The notes beneath the pieces are model-generated. The model was given only the letters and a program-made list of their open reading frames with translations. It made no database searches and was not told the origin of the DNA. From positions 1 to 40,330 of the IMG/VR virus record IMGVR_UViG_3300048588_000276: a stretch of DNA of 40,330 bases; one strand, 5' to 3'. Shown piece after piece: positions 37,499 to 40,330 of this stretch. Position 1 is the first letter of the stretch. Each line of letters opens with the position of its first letter. This DNA comes from a virus. Position numbers and translations under genes: made by a program.

Positions 37499-38052
37499 AG
37501 GTCACCTTCCGGCCGCTGCCCACGTGGCCGCACGCCGAGACGAAGCCGCGCCGGCACGCCCAGTTCAAGGCGCCGTGGAACGCGACGCTCCAGGACCTCG
37601 AGTACGAGATCGGGCGCCTCGACGGCAAGGGCGTCGTCGTCGGTGCCGGGTTCCGCGAGAGTGACCTCCGCATGGACGGGATGCCCCGCGCCGACCGGCG
37701 CCAGGCGCCCTACCTGCATCCCGGCGTCGAGGTCAGCTTCGACAGCCGCTACGGCCGCCTGACCTACGCCACCGACCAGTACACCGACTGGAAGGCCAAC
37801 GTGCGGGCGATCGCGCTGTCGCTGGAGGCCCTGCGCTCGGTCGACCGCCATGGGGTGAGCAAGCGCGGCCAGCAGTACGCAGGGTGGGCACAGCTCGGCC
37901 CTGGCGGCCCGGACGCCGATCGCGGCCGGCGCCTGGTCGAGCAGCACGGCGGGATCCGGCCAGCCCTCATGGCGACGCATCCCGACCACGGGGGAGACCC
38001 CCGCGACTTCGCCGACGTCCAGGCCTTCCGAGAGCGGGAGGGCGACGCCTGA
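37495..38052 (+). CDS. J-domain-like (DnaJ HPD) phage protein, 185 aa
   Basis: ATG 37495 is preceded by GGAGGCAGG. Residues 30-125 form an alpha/beta domain of unknown type (FKAPWNATLQDLEYEIGRLD, YGRLTYATDQYTDWKANVRA). The C-terminus, LMATHPDHGGDPRDFADVQA, is the second half of a J domain, including the HPD tripeptide that activates Hsp70. The same combination is common in actinophages. It may recruit the host DnaK to the replication complex, as lambda uses DnaJ/DnaK, but this is inferred. The normal first helix of a J domain is not recognisable. Confidence 0.8.
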   Translation: MKVTFRPLPTWPHAETKPRRHAQFKAPWNATLQDLEYEIGRLDGKGVVVGAGFRESDLRMDGMPRADRRQAPYLHPGVEVSFDSRYGRLTYATDQYTDWKANVRAIALSLEALRSVDRHGVSKRGQQYAGWAQLGPGGPDADRGRRLVEQHGGIRPALMATHPDHGGDPRDFADVQAFREREGDA

Positions 38053-38075
38053 TGCAGACCGAGAGGAGGCACGCC

Positions 38076-38216
38076 ATGAGCCGCGAGGCATCACGCCCCA
38101 CCCCCATGCGGCGATACGCGACCAGCGGGACACCGGCCGGGGGATTCGACGCTCCCGGTCGGGTGCCCCTCATCTGCCCGGATTGTGAGTCGGATCGGTG
38201 TGGGTGCGCCCGATGA
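38076..38216 (+). CDS. Small Cys-ending protein, 46 aa
   Basis: ATG 38076 is chosen because GAGAGGAGG stands seven bases before it; an ATG at 38052 (54 aa) overlaps the previous stop and is possible. The product is basic, then ends LICPDCESDRCGCAR, a likely zinc knuckle. Unknown role. Confidence 0.6.
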   Translation: MSREASRPTPMRRYATSGTPAGGFDAPGRVPLICPDCESDRCGCAR

Positions 38217-39148
38217 GCGAACCGACCGACATCCCCACCATCACCATCGAGACCGGGCCGCGCAACGCCCGGACCGATCCCGAGACCGGCCTGCGCTTCT
38301 ACTCGTTCGATGGACGCGATCTGCCATCCGTCACCTCGCTGCGCCGGATGGCTGGACAGCCTCACGGGCTGGTCTCCTGGCTGCTGTCCCAGGTCATCGA
38401 CCGAGCGGTCGGTGAGGTCGACACCCTCAACGCGATGCTGACCCGGGAGCGGCGCAAGCGGGAACGCGCACTGGAGACCAATCGCATCCGCGAGGCCCGA
38501 AAATGGCTGCGGGCGGCATCCACCGAGGAGCGTGACCGGAGCTCCGAGCTCGGGACCGCCGTCCATGACGCGGCCGCCCGTGGCCTGACCCCGGAGACGC
38601 TGCCGGACCCGTTCGTCTTCCGGAAGGACGGCAAGGACGTCGAGATCGCCGCGGCCGAGATCGCACCCCGACTGTCGCAGTACCTCGATTGGCTGCGGGT
38701 CTCCGGAGCCGAGATCGTCGCGTCGGAGTTCCAGGTCGCCAACCTCACCGTAGGCTACGCCGGCTCCTGCGACCTGATGATCCGGCTCCGGGACGGCTCC
38801 CGATGGATCGTGGACATCAAGACCGGCAAGGGCACCTACCCGGAGCATGCGCTCCAGGTGCTGGCCTACTCCCGGGGCGAGGTCGTCTTCACCGACGATC
38901 GGGTCGACGAGGCGCTGACCGCCGAGCTCCACGCCGCCCAGAACCTGGCCGTGCTGCATCTCGCCGACGATCACTGGGCCTTCGAGGCCATCCGGGCCGA
39001 TGAGCCCCTGTGGCGGGCGTTCCTCGGGCTCCACGCCTTCGCGATGTGGGCCTGGGCACATCAGGACATGACGTCGCTGGTGCGGGCCCGGCGAACGAAT
39101 GCGGTGAGCGTGGCTCCGAGCGACACACCCACGGAGGTGGCGGCATGA
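38213..39148 (+). CDS. RecB-like PD-(D/E)XK nuclease, 311 aa
   Basis: ATG 38213 overlaps the previous stop. The RecB/Cas4-type core is visible: GTAVHDAAARGLTPETL (H118), an acidic EFQVANLTVGYAGSCDLMIR with D187, and WIVDIKTGKGTYPEHALQVL with D201 and K203, followed by the QxxxY-like LQVLAYSRG. All catalytic residues are there. Phages use such nucleases in recombination or DNA processing. No RecT/Erf annealing protein is evident, though the SSB-like protein could work with it. Confidence 0.9.
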   Translation: MSEPTDIPTITIETGPRNARTDPETGLRFYSFDGRDLPSVTSLRRMAGQPHGLVSWLLSQVIDRAVGEVDTLNAMLTRERRKRERALETNRIREARKWLRAASTEERDRSSELGTAVHDAAARGLTPETLPDPFVFRKDGKDVEIAAAEIAPRLSQYLDWLRVSGAEIVASEFQVANLTVGYAGSCDLMIRLRDGSRWIVDIKTGKGTYPEHALQVLAYSRGEVVFTDDRVDEALTAELHAAQNLAVLHLADDHWAFEAIRADEPLWRAFLGLHAFAMWAWAHQDMTSLVRARRTNAVSVAPSDTPTEVAA

Positions 39149-39369
39149 GCATCACGATCCAGCCAGCGCCCCGACGTGCGGCGAGACACATCATCGCGGA
39201 CGTGCGCTTCCAACAGACCGCCGAGCGCGGCCTGCCGATGGAGCAGGCGCCGCTGCTCTGCGAGTGCGGCGAGGTGACCACGAGCGGCGACTGGAACCGG
39301 CACCGCGGGGTCATGGACCACGCCGAGGCATCGGCGCTGGGCGGTCGGGCACGGAAGGGTGCGGCATGA
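39145..39369 (+). CDS. Small zinc-finger-like protein, 74 aa
   Basis: ATG 39145 overlaps the nuclease stop. After a beta-like start (ITIQPAPRRAARHIIADVRF), LLCECGEVTTSGDWNRHRGV followed by MDHAEAS gives CxC and two His, a plausible C2H2-type finger. Between nuclease and resolvase genes, it may bind DNA. No named family. Confidence 0.66.
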   Translation: MSITIQPAPRRAARHIIADVRFQQTAERGLPMEQAPLLCECGEVTTSGDWNRHRGVMDHAEASALGGRARKGAA

Positions 39370-39881
39370 ACGTGCTCGCCATCGACCCTGGCACCCGGCA
39401 GTCCGGCTGGGCCGTGATGGACGCCACAGAGGCGGTCCTGGCCGCCGGCAAGACCGACAACGGATGGCTGCTCGACTGCATCGCGGTCGGCTGCATCTCT
39501 CGGTCGGACGGCACCGAGGTCCCCTTCGACCATCTCGTCATCGAGGTGATGGATCGCATCTTCGGACCGTCGGATGCCGTGGTCATCGAGACCCTGATCT
39601 GGACCGGCCGGTTCCTCGAGCGGGCCGCGTCATCGGAGCGCATCGCCCGCAAGGTCGTCCTGACCCGGCTGTTCGGCAAGGTCGTCAGGAAGGCTGACGC
39701 CGCCGTCCACCGGCTCATCGTCGATCGGTACGCCGAGCGGGCCGGGGATCCGCTCGGGGGGCGGTCCGCGGCCGTCGGCACGGTCAGGGCACCCGGCCCT
39801 TTGTACGGGGTGAAGGCCGACGCCTGGCAGGCGATCGCGGTCGGCCTGGCATGGACGGAGCGAGAGGAGGCAGCAGCATGA
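39366..39881 (+). CDS. RuvC-like Holliday junction resolvase, 171 aa
   Basis: ATG 39366 overlaps the previous stop. The RNase-H fold starts NVLAIDPGTRQSGWAVMDAT with the first catalytic Asp (D7). An acidic strand follows (DHLVIEV), then DAVVIETLIWTGRFLERA, and the end VKADAWQAIAVGLAW carries the last catalytic Asp in the usual D..A.A....W context. It would resolve branched DNA before packaging. The length fits phage RuvC family members. Confidence 0.88.
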   Translation: MNVLAIDPGTRQSGWAVMDATEAVLAAGKTDNGWLLDCIAVGCISRSDGTEVPFDHLVIEVMDRIFGPSDAVVIETLIWTGRFLERAASSERIARKVVLTRLFGKVVRKADAAVHRLIVDRYAERAGDPLGGRSAAVGTVRAPGPLYGVKADAWQAIAVGLAWTEREEAAA

Positions 39882-40330
39882 CGAACCGAACCACCCCACC
39901 GACCACCGACGACACCCTGCGCGCGGCGCTGGGTGAAGGGCTGGATCACGGTGAACTGCTCGCCATTCTTCGGCGCCATCATCCAGGCGCGGAGCCCGAT
40001 ACGAACCAGTGGCAGTACCCGGAGTGCGGTCACCTGAGCATCGTCCAGTGCTATCAGGCGCAGGTCCGTGAAGTCGCCTCCGCCCTCGCAGCCGAGCCTC
40101 GCGGGTCGGGGGAGGCGGTGAGGGTGATGACGTGCGCGGAGCATGAGCGCCTGCACCGTCCGAACTCTGCCATCGACTTTTACTGCGTGGCCCATGGAGC
40201 CAATCGCGAACTGCCCGACGGCTCGTACTGCCACGACACGGACGGCGATGGGTGGTGCCACCCGGATTGCCCCGCATGCCCTCTCGACTGCCCGCACTCC
40301 CCCTGCCCGGTGCCCTACGACGACGCCCCC
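39878..40330 (+). CDS. 5' part of junction-spanning cysteine-rich protein
   Basis: ATG 39878 overlaps the resolvase stop. The frame is open to the window end (151 codons) and continues without a break at base 128 of the left copy, ending at 394 for 239 residues in total. This part has HGELLAILRRHHPGAEP, then QYPECGHLSIVQCYQAQVRE, VMTCAEHERLHRPNSAIDF and the Cys/His-rich stretch SYCHDTDGDGWCHPDCPACP. Multiple zinc sites are likely; function unknown. Confidence 0.85.
   Translation, partial: MTNRTTPPTTDDTLRAALGEGLDHGELLAILRRHHPGAEPDTNQWQYPECGHLSIVQCYQAQVREVASALAAEPRGSGEAVRVMTCAEHERLHRPNSAIDFYCVAHGANRELPDGSYCHDTDGDGWCHPDCPACPLDCPHSPCPVPYDDAP
40204..40330. repeat. Terminal direct repeat, right copy
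   Basis: Identical to 1-127. The copy lies inside the cysteine-rich gene. Removing one copy gives a 40,203-bp circle with an intact reading frame across the joint, which supports circular closure. Confidence 0.95.

Noticed and set aside
1-40330. tRNA genes or CRISPR arrays
   Set aside because: No cloverleaf-like sequence or tRNA end was found by eye, and no array of spaced direct repeats. The 11-bp iterons are contiguous and too short for CRISPR. A tRNA search program would be decisive.
40204-40330. Natural short terminal repeats as in some linear phages
   Set aside because: The size equals a common assembly k value and the repeat lies within a gene; coverage data are needed to be certain.

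Overview
The window is an essentially complete genome of a temperate, long-tailed (siphovirus-like) double-stranded DNA phage of a high-G+C bacterium. Bases 40204-40330 repeat bases 1-127 exactly, so the contig closes into a circle of 40,203 bp, and one gene (39878 through the junction to 394) is cut by the arbitrary linearisation point. The high G+C, the GTG starts, the TAnnnT-type -10 boxes that sit directly before start codons, and the resemblance of many small proteins to actinophage families suggest an actinobacterial or similar high-G+C host. The host itself cannot be read from the sequence.

Layout. (1) Lysogeny switch, 27819-28572: a minus-strand XRE repressor faces a plus-strand Cro-like gene across a 90-bp regulatory region with dyad operators. 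(2) Early operon, plus strand, from 28354 through the junction to about 3609. It holds many very small genes joined by ATGA/GTGA overlaps, a SpoU-type RNA methyltransferase, an SSB-like protein, HNH proteins, a primase-polymerase/helicase, a J-domain-like protein, a RecB-type nuclease, a RuvC-like resolvase, an excisionase-like HTH protein and a tyrosine integrase. A cluster of 11-bp iterons near an A+T-richer patch inside the primase gene is a candidate replication origin. (3) Accessory and lysis region, 3814-7557: DUF4326 and SLOG proteins, several one- or two-helix membrane proteins, a holin candidate and a cysteine-peptidase-like protein that is the only endolysin candidate. (4) Late genes, 7541-26244: HNH, large terminase, portal, scaffold, P22-type coat, head-tail connectors, major tail protein, tail chaperones apparently linked by a -1 frameshift, tape measure, a 1450-residue multidomain tail protein, hub and beta-helix fibre. 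(5) A minus-strand cargo unit, 26461-27599, encodes an OCH1-like glycosyltransferase and a 66-residue partner. It is bounded by a candidate promoter and a very strong terminator hairpin.

The genes fit a standard temperate cycle: repressor/Cro decision, integrase-mediated lysogeny, replication with primase-helicase, SSB and nucleases, resolvase-aided DNA processing, capsid and tail assembly, and lysis. The glycosyltransferase unit is placed where a lysogen could express it. The least conventional parts are the iteron cluster, the glycosyltransferase with an altered metal motif, the phage SpoU methylase, the non-canonical lysis enzyme and three sites of frame disruption (HNH gene, excisionase remnant, tail chaperone).
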